From Halisarca cf. caerulea (Eukaryota > Porifera > Demospongiae > Chondrillida > Halisarcidae), in the NCBI GenBank assembly GCA_963170055.1, contig CAUJGJ010000185.1, positions 3,699,275-3,763,274 of the forward strand: 64,000 bases of DNA, given 5' to 3'. Both the position numbers and the translations under genes were made by a program. This document shows positions 1-11,964 of the stretch, piece after piece. The notes beneath the pieces were generated by a model, which had not been told where the DNA came from, searched no databases, and worked only from the letters and a program-made list of their open reading frames with translations. Position 1 is the first letter of the stretch. Each line of letters starts with the position of its first letter.

Positions 1-6
1 CGACTC

Positions 7-77
7 CAGCCAGTCGATGTGACCCACGTTTATGCGTAAGCGCCGACGCTTGTGTACAAACGTGGGTCACAGCTGGC
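7..77. repeat. Short hairpin element (MITE-like)
   Basis: The two halves are imperfect reverse complements of each other around an arm containing GTGACCCACGTTT, separated by a very short loop. The outer CCAGCCAG-type ends resemble the hairpin element at 36,765-36,870. I read it as a small foldback element; the rest of 80-480 holds no gene that I can recognise. Confidence 0.6.
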
Positions 78-480
78 AGTACTACATATATTGCTGCTGC
101 AGTGGAATCTGTATAATCCAACTGAGCACCCATTGGGGAATGAAAAGCAGTGCTGGACTATACCACCATACTGATTGATCAGTTTGCAAACGAAATGCTG
201 CTTGTTCGAACTCCGGCCTTGCCTGGGAAGTATTTGTACTTCAACCCCAGTGTCCTAGACCAGCGGTCACTGCCACCCATCTGCCTTGCCAGGCTCTAAG
301 GAACACCCCAACACAGCCCCTGGCTGTCTATGGACTCCTATTTAAACCTGTGTCCGAGGCTGGCTAGATAAGAGAATCATAAGTAGAGAGTAGTTTTAGG
401 TTTAGTAAGTAGTAACTCTTATCTGGCTATTTTGTATCTTATTATTACTTGTGATTAGTAATGATGAGGTTTCTCCCTGG

Positions 481-1440
481 TTTGTATGGTAAAAAAATAA
501 TGGTCGGTGGCAGGGAATCTTGGCCAGTTTAGGTGAATGCTGGTTTATAGAAGTGCTGGATTAGGCACATTCCCCTGTACAATAAAACCTCCGATAGTGG
601 ACTCTCCCAAATAATTGTCTATTATCTTGGCTAAAAAAATAAGGACAATACATGTAATAAACCTCTCTACAAAGGACGCAGCTTGAGGTTGCAAAATAAT
701 TCCTCCATATAATGTTCATATATGGTACACTGCCAATATCTCATGAGAGCTCACGTGCAGTACTCACATATTACCATCGCTTCACAACACTCCCATGCCC
801 TCTTGTCAAAAGAGCATTTGAGGTCTCAGTGAGACTATCAGAATCAGGCTACAACTCATGGGCTCACAATACACATCCCCATCACTAGGAGAGACCCTGC
901 AGCGGCTACATTACCAAGCAGTCCAGAACCTACGGGCTGAGATTGACCGTGACAGGGGCCATACCCAGTCTGGGGGTGGCAAACTCAGAATCTATAGAGA
1001 AATCAAATCCGACCTTAGAGAAGCCGAACTTTACCTATTTATGATAGCCAACCCAAAGATTAGACAAGACTTCACCAAATTCTGAATTTCTGACCATAAC
1101 CATATTGAAACAGAACGACACTCAAAACCACCCACACCTATTGCTAATCAATTATGTTCTCTTTGCCAATCAACTTCAATTGAGAATGGGGTGCGCTTCC
1201 TTGTGGATTGTAACTACTGCCACAATTTGAGATCATCACTTACACATCTAACCACTAGCATCAATCATCATTATCAATACTTATGCTCTGAAGAAAAATT
1301 TATGTTCCTAATGTGTAACCGTGACCCATTAAAACCCAAACAGCATATTTTATATATGCACAAAGCCATATGGCTTTGTGAATAAAATATGCTGTTTGGA
1401 TTATAATGCAAGTTATATGATATGCAATTGCAAGTTATAT
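481..1440 (+). repeat. Direct duplication, copy 1 (contains LINE RT fragment)
   Basis: This block of about 0.95 kb recurs at 2,649-3,604, offset by 2,168 bp, with only scattered substitutions and small indels. Its left end is part of a short element family (motif GGTCGGTGGCAG) that also occurs in reverse orientation at 42,078-42,242. Its right part encodes a reverse-transcriptase C-terminal fragment. A short ATT trinucleotide run follows the right end (1,439-1,460). Confidence 0.9.
858..1300 (+). pseudogene. LINE reverse-transcriptase C-terminal fragment, copy 1
   Basis: The frame from 858 to 1,085 encodes 75 aa ending in DFTKF and a TGA. The same frame continues past the TGA with the C-terminal part expected in LINE reverse transcriptases: an SDHNHIE stretch, then a CxxC (LCSLC), then FLVDC and a further Cys/His. 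The homologous protein on the minus strand at 1,909-2,648 has FTRFRISNHN at this place, so the TGA most likely replaces an arginine codon. No RT catalytic core is present. This is a dead fragment of a non-LTR retrotransposon. Confidence 0.75.
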
Positions 1441-1908
1441 TATTATTATTATTATTATTAATATAGGTCATATTAGGCCAAAATGGCCCTTTGACCCAAA
1501 AGCTGCTGCACCTTTCCATGCGAGCAGTACAGGTGGAAACCCAAAAGACCAGAGTGTCATCAAAAAGCTACTAAATGAACTCAAACCTTCACAGTGAAAT
1601 ATAATGCATGAAAATCAAAGCGTATGTCTTGTGAGGCCATCATAAAACACGAATATAGACTGTACTACAGTGACTGACAGTAAAAAGCCTGAAAAGCAAA
1701 ATCGAAACAACAACAAGAACAAGGGCCGCAGAACCCTACATGTCTGCAGGAGCACCTTCACGGAGAACAATCAAAACCAAGTATATGAAATACATTTTAA
1801 GACCCGACACTGTTGGTGGCTGCATGACTACGGAAAAGAACATGTGTGCACTGGCCTATGCACGAAATTATTGTATAGATAATATATTAAAACTATAGCA
1901 TCTAGCAA

Positions 1909-2648
1909 TCAAAGCAGGGAAAAATTGGTGATTTTACTGACACATTTTGGCTTGCAATGCCATAAATTAAAAAGTAAACATGTAACACCATGCATAGTTG
2001 GCTTAGAACCTGCGTGACAGGAGCGATCTCTGTAGGCCATAGCTACTTGTATAAATTTTGCTACCGCAAATGAGACAGGCTTGTTTTGTTCTCTGATCAA
2101 GCTTCGAGCTGTTATCTGGCACTTGACCTGGGGTTGCAAAGAAATCCAGGGGAGAAATTGCTGTCTTAAAGAGGCAAAGTGGGGGCAGACCAACAGGAAA
2201 TGTACTTCATCTTCGACCTCCCTCATGTCACACAATGGGCATACCCAATCATTGACTGCCAATGGAGGAGAGTGGTGTCTACCCTTTTCAATCATCAAGT
2301 TATGGTTGCTGATTCTAAAACGCGTGAATGATCTCCTAATGCTGAAATTCTCGATTGACAGTAGATAACCAGCCATTTGGTGCACTTGATGAGTAATTGA
2401 GGAGTAAAATCTGAGCTTGTTCCCACCGGATGCTGTTGCTCCTGATTGGTTATCAATTCTGTACAGTAAATTTTGCGTGAAAATGTCTGAGATTCTATGG
2501 ACTCTTTCTTGTATCGGAGGAATATGAGTGTAGGAGCATTGCAGACCCAAAGAAGAGATGTAGGCAATGATCTGGTGGAACCAGGAGTTTAGATCATTTT
2601 CGGCTAGCGAAATAGACAGCTGGAGAGCATCATTGAGTAGTTGGCTAG
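1909..2648 (-). pseudogene. LINE reverse-transcriptase C-terminal fragment, opposite orientation
   Basis: An open minus-strand frame without its own start runs from the edge of the duplicated block. It carries the typical LINE C-terminal layout: a helical region, ISNHNLMIEKGRHH, then a zinc-ribbon-like CPLC...VEDEVHFLLVCPHF. It is homologous to, but clearly diverged from, the fragments at 858 and 3,026. The catalytic palm domain and the endonuclease are absent. It lies between the two direct-repeat copies, which points to nested insertion followed by duplication. Confidence 0.75.
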
Positions 2649-3604
2649 ATTGTATGGTAAAAAATTAATGGTCGGTGGCAGAGAATCTTGGCCAGTTTAG
2701 GTGAATGCTGGTTTATAGAAGTGCTGGATTAGGCACATTCCCCTGTACAATAAAACCTCCGATAGTGGACTCTCCCAAATAATTGTCTATTATCTTGGCT
2801 AAAAAAATAAGGACAATACATGTAATAAACCTCTCTACAAAGGACGCAGCTTGAGGTTGCAAAATAATTCCTCCATATAATGTTCATATATGGTACACTG
2901 CCAATATCTCATGAGAGCTCACGTGCAGTGCTCACATATTACCATCGCTTCACAACACTCCCATGCCCTCTTGTCTAAAGAGCATTTGAGGTCTCAGTGA
3001 GACTATCAGAATCAGGCTACAACTCATGGGCTCACAATACACATCCCCATCACTAGGAGAGACCCTGCAGCGGCTACATTACCAAGCAGTCCAGAACCTA
3101 CGGGCTGAGATTGACCGTGACAGGGGCCATACCCAGTCTGGGGGTGGCAAACTCAGAATCTATAGAGAAATCAAATCCGACCTTAGAGAAGCCGAACTTT
3201 ACCTATTTATGATAGCCAACCCAAAGATTAGACAAGACTTCACCAAATTCTGAATTTCTGACCATAACCATATTGAAACAGAACGACACTCAAAACCACC
3301 CACACCTATTGCTAATCAATTATGTTCTCTTTGCCAATCAACTTCAATTGAGAATGGGGTGCACTTCCTTGTGGATTGTAACTTCTGCCACAATTTGAGA
3401 TCATCACTTACACATCTAATCACTAGCATCAATCATCATCAATACTTATGCTCTGAAGAAAAATTTATGTTCCTAATGTGTAACCATGACCCATTAAAAC
3501 CCAAACAGCATATTTTATATATGCACAAAGCCATATGGCTTTAATAATAAAATATGCTGTTTGGATTATAATGCAAGTTATATGATATGCAATTGCAAGT
3601 TATA
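2649..3604 (+). repeat. Direct duplication, copy 2
   Basis: Second copy of the 481-1,440 block. The two copies diverge abruptly at both ends (left at TTGTATGGTAAA, right after TTGCAAGTTATAT). High identity implies a recent segmental duplication or recombination between transposon copies. Confidence 0.9.
3026..3480 (+). pseudogene. LINE reverse-transcriptase C-terminal fragment, copy 2
   Basis: Identical in its first 75 codons to the fragment at 858, including the same in-frame TGA after DFTKF. The Cys-containing tail (LCSLC...FLVDC) follows in frame, with a few substitutions relative to copy 1. It shares the inactivating change, so the duplication came after the inactivation. Confidence 0.75.
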
Positions 3605-3756
3605 TAGATTATCCTATTTGTACCCACCCACCATAAATATAATATTATATGCTATAGTTCAACTTTCCCCAAATTAGGAGTCGACCAGATCTATAGGCCA
3701 ATTGTAATCATGCATGCATGTGATGAGTGTATTACATAAGGTGGATACACCATGCA

Positions 3757-3762
3757 TTTATT
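3757..3762 (-). terminator. Candidate poly(A) signal of the PPP2R3 gene
   Basis: Reads AATAAA on the minus strand, about 205 bp downstream of the PPP2R3 stop codon (3,966-3,968). Position and sequence fit, but no transcript evidence is available. The surrounding 3,605-3,965 is AT-rich and shows no other feature. Confidence 0.45.
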
Positions 3763-3965
3763 ATATATCACCAACCTAGCTGTACATATGCAAGCTATAT
3801 TATAATTCCTTGCACATGCATAATATTATCATTGTGTAATGCCGGACCTCAAAAAATATTTCATGTATACATATATAAATGATTTACTATAATATTATTA
3901 TCATTATGGAATTTCATAACATAATTATACATGCAAATGAATGTAAATGAGTGACAAAGTGTTAC

Positions 3966-4367
3966 TCAAGCTAAAGATAGAATCTTCTTATCTTCTGGTG
4001 CAAGATCAGCATCGGATCTAATGAAAAATTATACACCACCAACAAAAGTAAGTATTCCTGCCTATATATCAGTACACACAAAAGTTCAGAAATAAGCAAT
4101 GCAAAGACAAGATTGAAAGCAACTAACTCTTGTTCCTCCTCTTCAGCTATCAACATATCATATTGTTCAGCTGCATACTTTTCCCAGTCACTCATCTCCT
4201 GAGCCTTATTATTGGCCACGGGGTCGCGCTGCTCATAGTCCAGATACTTGTCAACATTAACAAAGGTATTGAAAAAAACTGGTGCCATTTTGCAGTGCTT
4301 AAGTTCATTGAGGGTGATGATTGCTGCAAGAGGTACAGAATAATGATTGTTTCAGTCTGAAAGGTGT

Positions 4368-4432
<65 letters not shown>

Positions 4433-6612
4433 CGTGCATGCGTGCGTGCGTGCGTGTGTGTGTGCAGATATGTATAAAATTGATAAATATATGCAATACA
4501 AGAATTGAGGACTTACCGTCAGATTTCGGATTAATCATGTCAATAACCTAACATAAGAAAAAGAGTACCATACATAAGTGCACATTATCCACATAACAAA
4601 AAGAAAAGTTCAACTACAACAACTGAAGATATTCTTATTTAGTATCAAGATAATGAAAGATGATAATGGTAAATTTTAATCACACTTGTGACAATCACTG
4701 CACTACACCAGAATCTTAAATGTACAATGAATACAACAAATCTGAAATCTTGGCAATGACCAACCCTCATTAATGCTGATGTCTGAATTAGAAAGAGGTA
4801 AGACACAACCATATGCCGTGACTATGACGATAATTGCAACATTGGGCCCTGGACAACATATCAATATTAGTGTTCAATATCAATAGCAATCCATAACCTA
4901 CAATACAATATAATTACATTTTTTAATGGTCAATACGTATATTGAATAATAATCAATATATATATATATATATATATACATGTATAGATTATCAGCATTT
5001 TCTAGAATAAGTGCATTTACCTCCATTTGAAGTACAGCTGGGTTAAAATAGGGAAGACTAACAACAGAAGTCAAATATATGTCTAAGATTTCTAATTGGC
5101 CCGGGTACATAACATTCAAATACCATAAACTCTGGTTATTAAGCGCAGGGACAACTGTAATGGTTGGTCACCAGAAAATGTCCGGAGATATCCGGTAGTT
5201 GTCCGACCATTTTATTGCTGGCCTGATAAAAATGTCAGGCCAACCATACATTATAAATGATGGGTCAACAAAGTTCAAAGCCTATCAGGATAATAAGGGT
5301 CCTAGCAAGAAGACACTGAAGGTATTCAAGCGTCTACAAATGGGAGTACGAACTAGTAGTGAGTCAGAATACGATAAGGAACATATGTAACATTCTCTTA
5401 TTAAAATAGCTTCGTTTGTAGGCGCGATCATTACAAGTCCACGTAGTGTTGCTAAACTGCGCTGTATGCAAGAAATACAAGGCATTCGTCATATCAAAGG
5501 CCTGGATCAGTGATTTCAATAAATCTTAAAACTAGAAATGTCCTCAACCATGCCTTTAAAAAGATTCTTAAAGCTGCCATGTCACAGATGTTTGCTGATC
5601 ACATGAAAGCTAGCGGGAATTCTCTTACAATGTCATCTATAATATGACCATCACTGGAAGAAAATCAGTTTTCACAGGCATTGAAACATAAGAAAAAGCA
5701 AGCAATCCACAACATCATGTCATGTCTGTTCCACACAGCTAATGTCAACCAGCAAGCCTTGACTGCTGTACACTGTAGGCATTACCTGACACATACTATC
5801 TTCAAGAGGTAGGCCTTCTATACCAAGGTTCTCCATTTTCTCCAACATTTCACCATAGAAATACTCCAATTCATAGAAGGATAAATACCCATCACCATCA
5901 ATGTCCAAGACTCTAAACCAATATTCAGTGCTATTAGGGAAAAGGAAATGGCACTGACAGAATCTGCGTACAGACATTTTTGGTTACACACCTTCTCCAT
6001 GATGTTTTGTCTTCTTCGGAGAGTAAGAACCATACAAATTCTCTGTATGACATTGTGCCACTTCGTGTACTCTCTTTACTATGGGCAAAGAGGATATGGT
6101 TCACTATGCAAAGTACAAATGTGCATTAATAAGACAATCCAACCTTGTAACAATTCCAGACAACAAGCGGTTGACAATCTTTGGACATAAAACTATGCGA
6201 GAATACAAAAAGTGATGGCAAATCAAGGATGACAATTTAAATTGGTTACCATGGTCATCATGAGAGAATAAGTCTTTCGCATCAATCATCAAATCATGAT
6301 CAGTATCAAGTTCCCAAAATTTGCAGTAAAGAACATAAAAATGCTCATAAGAAAAGAAATTCAATTCTTGGTTGATATCAGGTTCATTTTCAATATCCTT
6401 GATAGCCTTCAGAAACAAAAGCAGTTGAAAACAAAGTCACAGTGTGTTCTATGCCGAAGTAGATAACAAAATCAGTCAAGAAACAAAGCCTTCACCTGAA
6501 GTAGTTTACTCTTCCTCAAGTCATGTACAGACAGACGATAGTGCCAGTTGTGACAAGCAGTGTAAAAAATACGTTCAATGACCTAGAAAAATAGACTTTT
6601 GCCTTAAGAGAA

Positions 6613-6666
<54 letters not shown>

Positions 6667-9600
6667 AAATGTACAGACAACTTACTGTTTCCACATATCG
6701 AGCATGAAATTCAGGAGTTGAGGTAAGGAAAGTCAGCCCTGGATGTGTGTTAACAACATCCTAAATTTGTCAAAATAACAGTTATAAAATTGAGTCAAGT
6801 TCATTCAGTGGGCACTATACAGTAGTATTGTACCTGTATTAGATCAACAAAATCATCTGGAACAAGGTACCGTCTTCCTGAATTCAGGCCAGTCAACACA
6901 CACACAAATTGGGATGCTTCATCATGGTGCTGAACACACATCCTGTGGATGAACAATCAAACCCTTGATATGTGATGGAATAATATACGTAGCTCTGCAG
7001 GTGCAGTACCAAGTTATTGTATGCACAGTCATTACATTAAACATGGAGGGAGTCCAGCCGCTAGCCCTGCGTGTCTCCTTTATGTGCACAGAAGAAAAAT
7101 GGGACTAGTGGCAGACTATGGTGCCAGTGTAAGTGAGCACCAGTTTGTATTGTGGAGAATGAGTGGATGATGGTAGATATTGTTCACACCTCCCTACACT
7201 ACCTGAGAGCTGAAGGAAGTGATCAACAACTGCAGCGATCAAACTGATCTATGAAGCATGATTAAATTGATTATATGTGTGTGCTTGCGCAAGTGCATGT
7301 GTGTGTTTACTGAGTTGCGACACAGGGAGTCCTCGTAGCAAAGAGAACGACATTATTTTCAGAGGTACAATCACAAAATGAGGTCCAGACAGTTGACATT
7401 TGAATGTGTGCGGATGCAATGTACCGATAACAACAGACAATGCAGTGGGATTTGATACTGGACAATACAGGAAATTATGAAAATAACACTGGATTTACAA
7501 TTCCTCCAGTGTCATCTGTAGTAGTTTACTAAACCAGCAATAGTGAAAACTTCCCTGTTCTATGTATCGCAGGAAGAGTGTTGAGAGTGGTGTACACATA
7601 CGTATACACTTACACAAGTGAACATGACCACATGATCACATGTCACCATAACCTGAGAAAGATATGCATTACAATCATTTACTGGCATCATCAGAGTAGG
7701 ATCAGATATCCACATTGTTTTTCTTGTAACTAATGATGCCTCCTGGCACCACAAGTGGTAGTCTGCCTGTGAAACACATTACACACTTTGGCATGAGTCA
7801 GAAAAACCGTAGGATCATGCAGTTTAGCCTTGACATTGTGATGCACATACATATTAGCCGGAAATAGGAACTAGCAGTTAGGCTGAGTGTCATTGTACTG
7901 GACAGGCAAGTTGAACTGTAGATGAAGTTCCTTAGGTACAACTTGCGTACTCACAGTTTCAAAAAGGCAATAGTAGGTTTACTTTGGCTTACTTTGTCCA
8001 AAACTGCTTGAAGTCCACATAAGTAACAGTAGAATTAGTCCCAGCACATCTCAAAAACAGCGGAGTTCGCCAATAAAAAGGAAGCCCACACATCTGAGGG
8101 AAAATCAACAAAATACATACAGTACTTCAAAAGTTGAGAAACAATCACTTTGAGCAAAATCATTGACAACAGTATAAACATAAATCTAAGTGGGTTGTAC
8201 ATATATAATGAGTTCTTAGGTGGCTACTTACCCATCTTGGCACAAAAAATAGAAAGGTGCTTCACATCAAGAAAACTACAAAATATATTATTTGGTGATA
8301 TTGAATTTAGCTAGTCACAACTACTACAAATTACGATGCCAAAATCTGAATAATATACTCACTGAGCTCAGAAAATCTCACAAATACATTTGAACAAGGC
8401 AAAATGGTAACTTTTGACTGGGTCTTTAGTGTGGCAGCATCCTAGTAAAAAGTCTTCCACATCTGCAAACTGTACACTAACCTGAACGAAGCAATTACCA
8501 GTACATTGCCTTGATATCACTATAAAGATACCAAATTTACTGATATTTTGTTGTATATTACTATCTGAAGAATTATCCCAGAACAATGGCAATACTGACT
8601 TATTACCCTGCTCTAACTGCAAGGCATGCCAATCCACAGTGTCATCCACGCGCACAGAACAAAAGGCCATAAAGGAGTAGCTAATGCACTTGCAGGTTAC
8701 TCCACTTACCTGAAACCAAAGGTTTCAAACTGTTGACAAGTGACAAGTGCAAATAATAGCAGACAATACTACAGTACTGAATCAAGTGGAACCCAGCTGA
8801 AACAAACACAGTAAAGGTTCAACTTTCCTTCACTACCTACCCCCATACTGTAGATGTACTACAAAAACATATGTGTAGAACATACATGCTACCACATGCC
8901 AGTTAAACCTGTTTGTTCTTCAACTCAAATAATGAGATTCAATAGGGACTACTGTACATATGGGTATGCATTACAGGGTTCTCCCCAGAATTTTTTGAAG
9001 GCATAGTGCTCCTACCCCTCCCCCCCCCAGTTAACAGATAAGGGTTATTGGTTTTGTAGTATGAAGCTTATGCTGCAATCCACAGTATGATTTTAGTCCT
9101 CAATGCATGCTGCAACAACAGACGCTATAACTCCAACGGTGCTAAAGGTGACAAATGTATCACCTGGATGGCTTCACCACAAAAGACTAAATTGGTTTAC
9201 TAGTGTGGCTTCACTGATAGGAAACAATTATTAGGAACCTGTAGAAATGGAAGGCATAGCGCTCCCAGTTTAAGGAATAACGGCTATGTGAAGGCATAGC
9301 GCTCTACTTTTAAGGGATAGCGGAGCGCTATGCTTGAGCATTGCCGGGGAGAACACTGCATTACTGTGAATAGACAATGTCCATTATGGGATGAGAGCAC
9401 CAGTTTATACCGGAGATGACAGCTTACAATTGCAACATCTCAACAATCAAGTTTATGTAATTAATCCTACTTAGTAAATAATGGAGTAATGAAATCAACA
9501 AAGAAGTTTTGCTATTTATCCAGCACTAAAACATTATTGCCTGTGTATACATGAGATGACTTCCAACATCATGTCTTTTATTAGAGTATTACAACATTCA

Positions 9601-11778
9601 ACTGATAACCACTTGTTTACTGATTGTTGTTTGTCACAGTGTAAAAAGCTCCACACTTGATCAAATGAAGGAAGTCATATGAGAGCTTTAAAGTATTCAG
9701 AACATCAAACCATTCAGGAATTGACGAACCATGCAATGTGACACTTGTGGTAGCTCCTCCCTCCTATGCTATGGTGCGCTTATACTTACCTCACAATGGT
9801 GACCTCATTTCATCCCTCTGTGTGGCAAAAACACACAGAGAAGGGTGAAAAGGGTATGAGTTAGAATAGAGTATCAAAGAGTTACATATACCCCTTGGTA
9901 AAGGCAAAGGTCCCTTATATAGCAGCTTCTATTTTTGCATACCAGTTCTCAACACCAGCAATATAATCATACGCAAATACCAGTAAACAGGGACAAAATG
10001 AATTTAGTCACAAAAAACAATCCCGGATAGCAAAATACATTTTGTGTACTTTACTTTTACCCACTTACTGCTTATGATTGTAAATGTTACCTGACTTGTG
10101 CGTGCTCTATGCAACAGGGCTGATTTCATTACAGACAAACACAAACTTGGACCATAAACAAGAGACAGGATGTCGACTCTTGAGATGACCTAGCTGTGAT
10201 GTACTATACCCCACTCAGTGCGTCACAGCCATCTGTGTGGGGGTACTGACACATTGTACTGCACAGCACCTTTCCAGCCACAACACATGCAAGCACAGCA
10301 AGCACCACTCCGGGTACAAACTTCAATGTTAGCATGTACACAACCACACTATATGGCCTAATATGGACAAGGTACGTACAGTCACTATTGCAATGGAATT
10401 TAATTCCTCAATGTACATAGGAACCTAGGGGTCAAGGGTGACAAGTGTGAACACATACTCCATACATGCCTATGTAATGAACTGTTGACAGAGATATCCA
10501 CAGGAATTGGACTACAATAAGAAAACTGCAAAACGATTATAGGTTTTAAATGGAATTCTTAAGCAACACAAATCAATTGCACAGAACAGTTCAGCCATGT
10601 ACACTTTTGTCAGCTGTAAGACAATGAAGCAGTCATGCAGCTGACAAAGACCTACTACATGACCAAAATTTGAAGATCTGTTACATTTATGAGAATCCAG
10701 TTCAAAAGCTATCATAATACATTGATTGAACATACGTAGCAATCAATCTCTGCCATATTCAAAAAATGAAGATGTACACTTACCGTCGAACAGCATAGAC
10801 AGAGGGAGCATGGACATGTAATACATGAATATATAAGCAATAAACTCACATAATGTATTGTGTCATTGCAAGGTGGATTTGACCATACATAACACCCTAG
10901 TCTCACGCAGCCCAGACCGCTAACCTACTGCTAGACCAGTGACGTCAGCATATACATAACAAATGGAAGCAAGGTTAGCAGTCTGATTTGACCATACATA
11001 ACACCCTAATTCTGAACACAATATCTCCTAGCTGACATAGAAAGATCTAAGTTTTATTCTTCGGCAGCTGTTATGTCCTGTGTTAGTGCTAAGAAATGCA
11101 AGGCTAAAATGTCTCCAACTTTACCTCCTGGGCTCAGGAAAAGCAGTGTTTGGGATTAGGGCACTCTAGCTTACCCAACCCAACACTGATTATCTATGGT
11201 GTGACACACAGAACCTGATGGAGCATTCACAACATGTCGCTATTGTAGGCTACTGTCATATACAGACAACATGTAAACCACACCTTTACTACAGTGCCAA
11301 AATCATCCAGAGTAGCCACTCCTTTTGGAAATGATTTGAATTTCTTGTATATATCTTTCAACAGACCAAGCTGAGTTCCACCCGATGGCTTCCCGTAAGG
11401 AAAATAGAAAGGCGGTATTTCCAGACTGGAAGGTGGTTGCCCGCTCAGATCAGTTTTGACGCCTACAGACTTTGCATTAGATGATTTTCTGCTAGTTCTG
11501 GAAACCAGGGAGCTGTTCTTACTCCTTCGGCTGGATCGAGGAGAATGCCCAACAGGAGGCGTTAAAGGACTTGAGCTTCTGGCATCGTCATGGCTAGGAG
11601 ACGGAGTAAACTGACGAGGAGTAGCAACATAACCGATTCCTGAATCTTCATTAACCAGTACTCGTTTCAATTCTTGCATTAGACAGTCTTGTGTGGATTT
11701 CTTGGATAACCAAGTAACAAACAGGCGATCTAATCTTGTCCTTGCGATTGGGGTTGGGACTCTTTCGCTGGACTCCAT
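3966..11778 (-). CDS. PPP2R3: PP2A regulatory subunit B'' (PPP2R3 family), 12 exons, complete
   Basis: Regulatory subunit of protein phosphatase 2A; B'' subunits direct the PP2A core enzyme to substrates in a Ca2+-responsive manner. Exons on the minus strand, in coding order: 11284-11778, 7993-8093, 6834-6942, 6686-6760, 6496-6582, 6250-6406, 6144-6192, 5992-6078, 5786-5930, 4517-4547, 4128-4323, 3966-4017. All junctions are GT-AG with matching phases and give 527 aa, close to human PR72. Family landmarks are IPPFYFPYG at the start of the conserved part, GLPFYWRTPLF, DVVNTHPGLTFL, FFSYEHFYVLYCKFWELDTDHD (EF-hand 1, about residues 323-334), EYWFRVLDIDGDGYLSFYE (EF-hand 2, about 396-407) and MAPVFFNTF...YEQRDP near the C terminus. 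Residues 1-130 are Ser/Arg-rich and look disordered. The start is the ATG at 11778; an upstream in-frame GTG is not an eukaryotic start. PR72/PR130 versus PR48/PR70 orthology is not resolved. Confidence 0.93.
4369..4465. repeat. (GT)n microsatellite in PPP2R3 intron
   Basis: Uninterrupted GT tract passing into GCGT variants, about 45 bp upstream of a PPP2R3 exon on the minus strand. Confidence 0.95.
4955..4978. repeat. (TA)n microsatellite in PPP2R3 intron
   Basis: Short TA tract inside the long intron between exons 4517-4547 and 5786-5930. The rest of that intron (to 5785) holds an unidentified repeat near 5,160-5,700 that shares TTGTCCGACCATTTT with the element at 50,176-50,507. Confidence 0.85.
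6613..6664. repeat. (CA)n microsatellite beside a PPP2R3 splice donor
   Basis: On the coding (minus) strand this is a GT tract starting about 21 nt after the donor of exon 6686-6760. Confidence 0.95.
8971..9362. mobile_element. Inverted-repeat element in PPP2R3 intron 1
   Basis: The ends read GGTTCTCCCCAG and, inverted, CCGGGGAGAACACTG. Internally the motif AAGGCATAGCGCTC is repeated three times with an inverted GAGCGCTATGC near the right end. No coding capacity. The remainder of intron 1 (8,094-11,283) contains no recognisable exon; an ATG-initiated 100-codon frame at 8,368-8,670 (-) matches nothing I know. Confidence 0.6.
10876..11008. mobile_element. Degenerate relative of the 35,328 MITE
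   Basis: Contains the motifs TAGTCTCACGCAGCCCAG and TGACGTCAGCATATA of the element at 35,328-35,476, and is flanked by a direct repeat of about 24 bp beginning GATTTGACCATACATAAC. It lies in PPP2R3 intron 1. The arms no longer pair well, so this is an older copy. Confidence 0.6.
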
Positions 11779-11964
11779 CAAGATACTGTTCACAAAATAC
11801 AGCTATGTTCCAACCGTAGTGCTCGTCGAGTATAGACTGATGCGTTTCGGATGCGCATGCGCTTTTTGGCGCTACAACAGATTGAATACACTAGGGACAT
11901 TCCCCAAGAAAAGGGCGGGAACTCGGTTTTGCATAGACTTGCAACCATAGATACTCCAACAACT
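11779..11964. promoter_or_regulatory. Bidirectional promoter of PPP2R3 and BIVM with NRF-1-type palindrome
   Basis: The PPP2R3 ATG (11778, minus) and the first BIVM ATG (11851, plus) are about 70 bp apart; the second candidate BIVM ATG (11965) leaves 186 bp. The interval contains TGCGCATGCGC at 11852-11862, which matches the core of the NRF-1 consensus (YGCGCAYGCGCR) except the last base. It is more GC- and CpG-rich than its surroundings and has no obvious TATA box in either direction. Confidence 0.65.

Noticed and set aside
8368..8670. ATG-initiated 100-codon frame inside PPP2R3 intron 1
   Set aside because: No recognisable domain; the PPP2R3 exon phases on either side already join perfectly without it.
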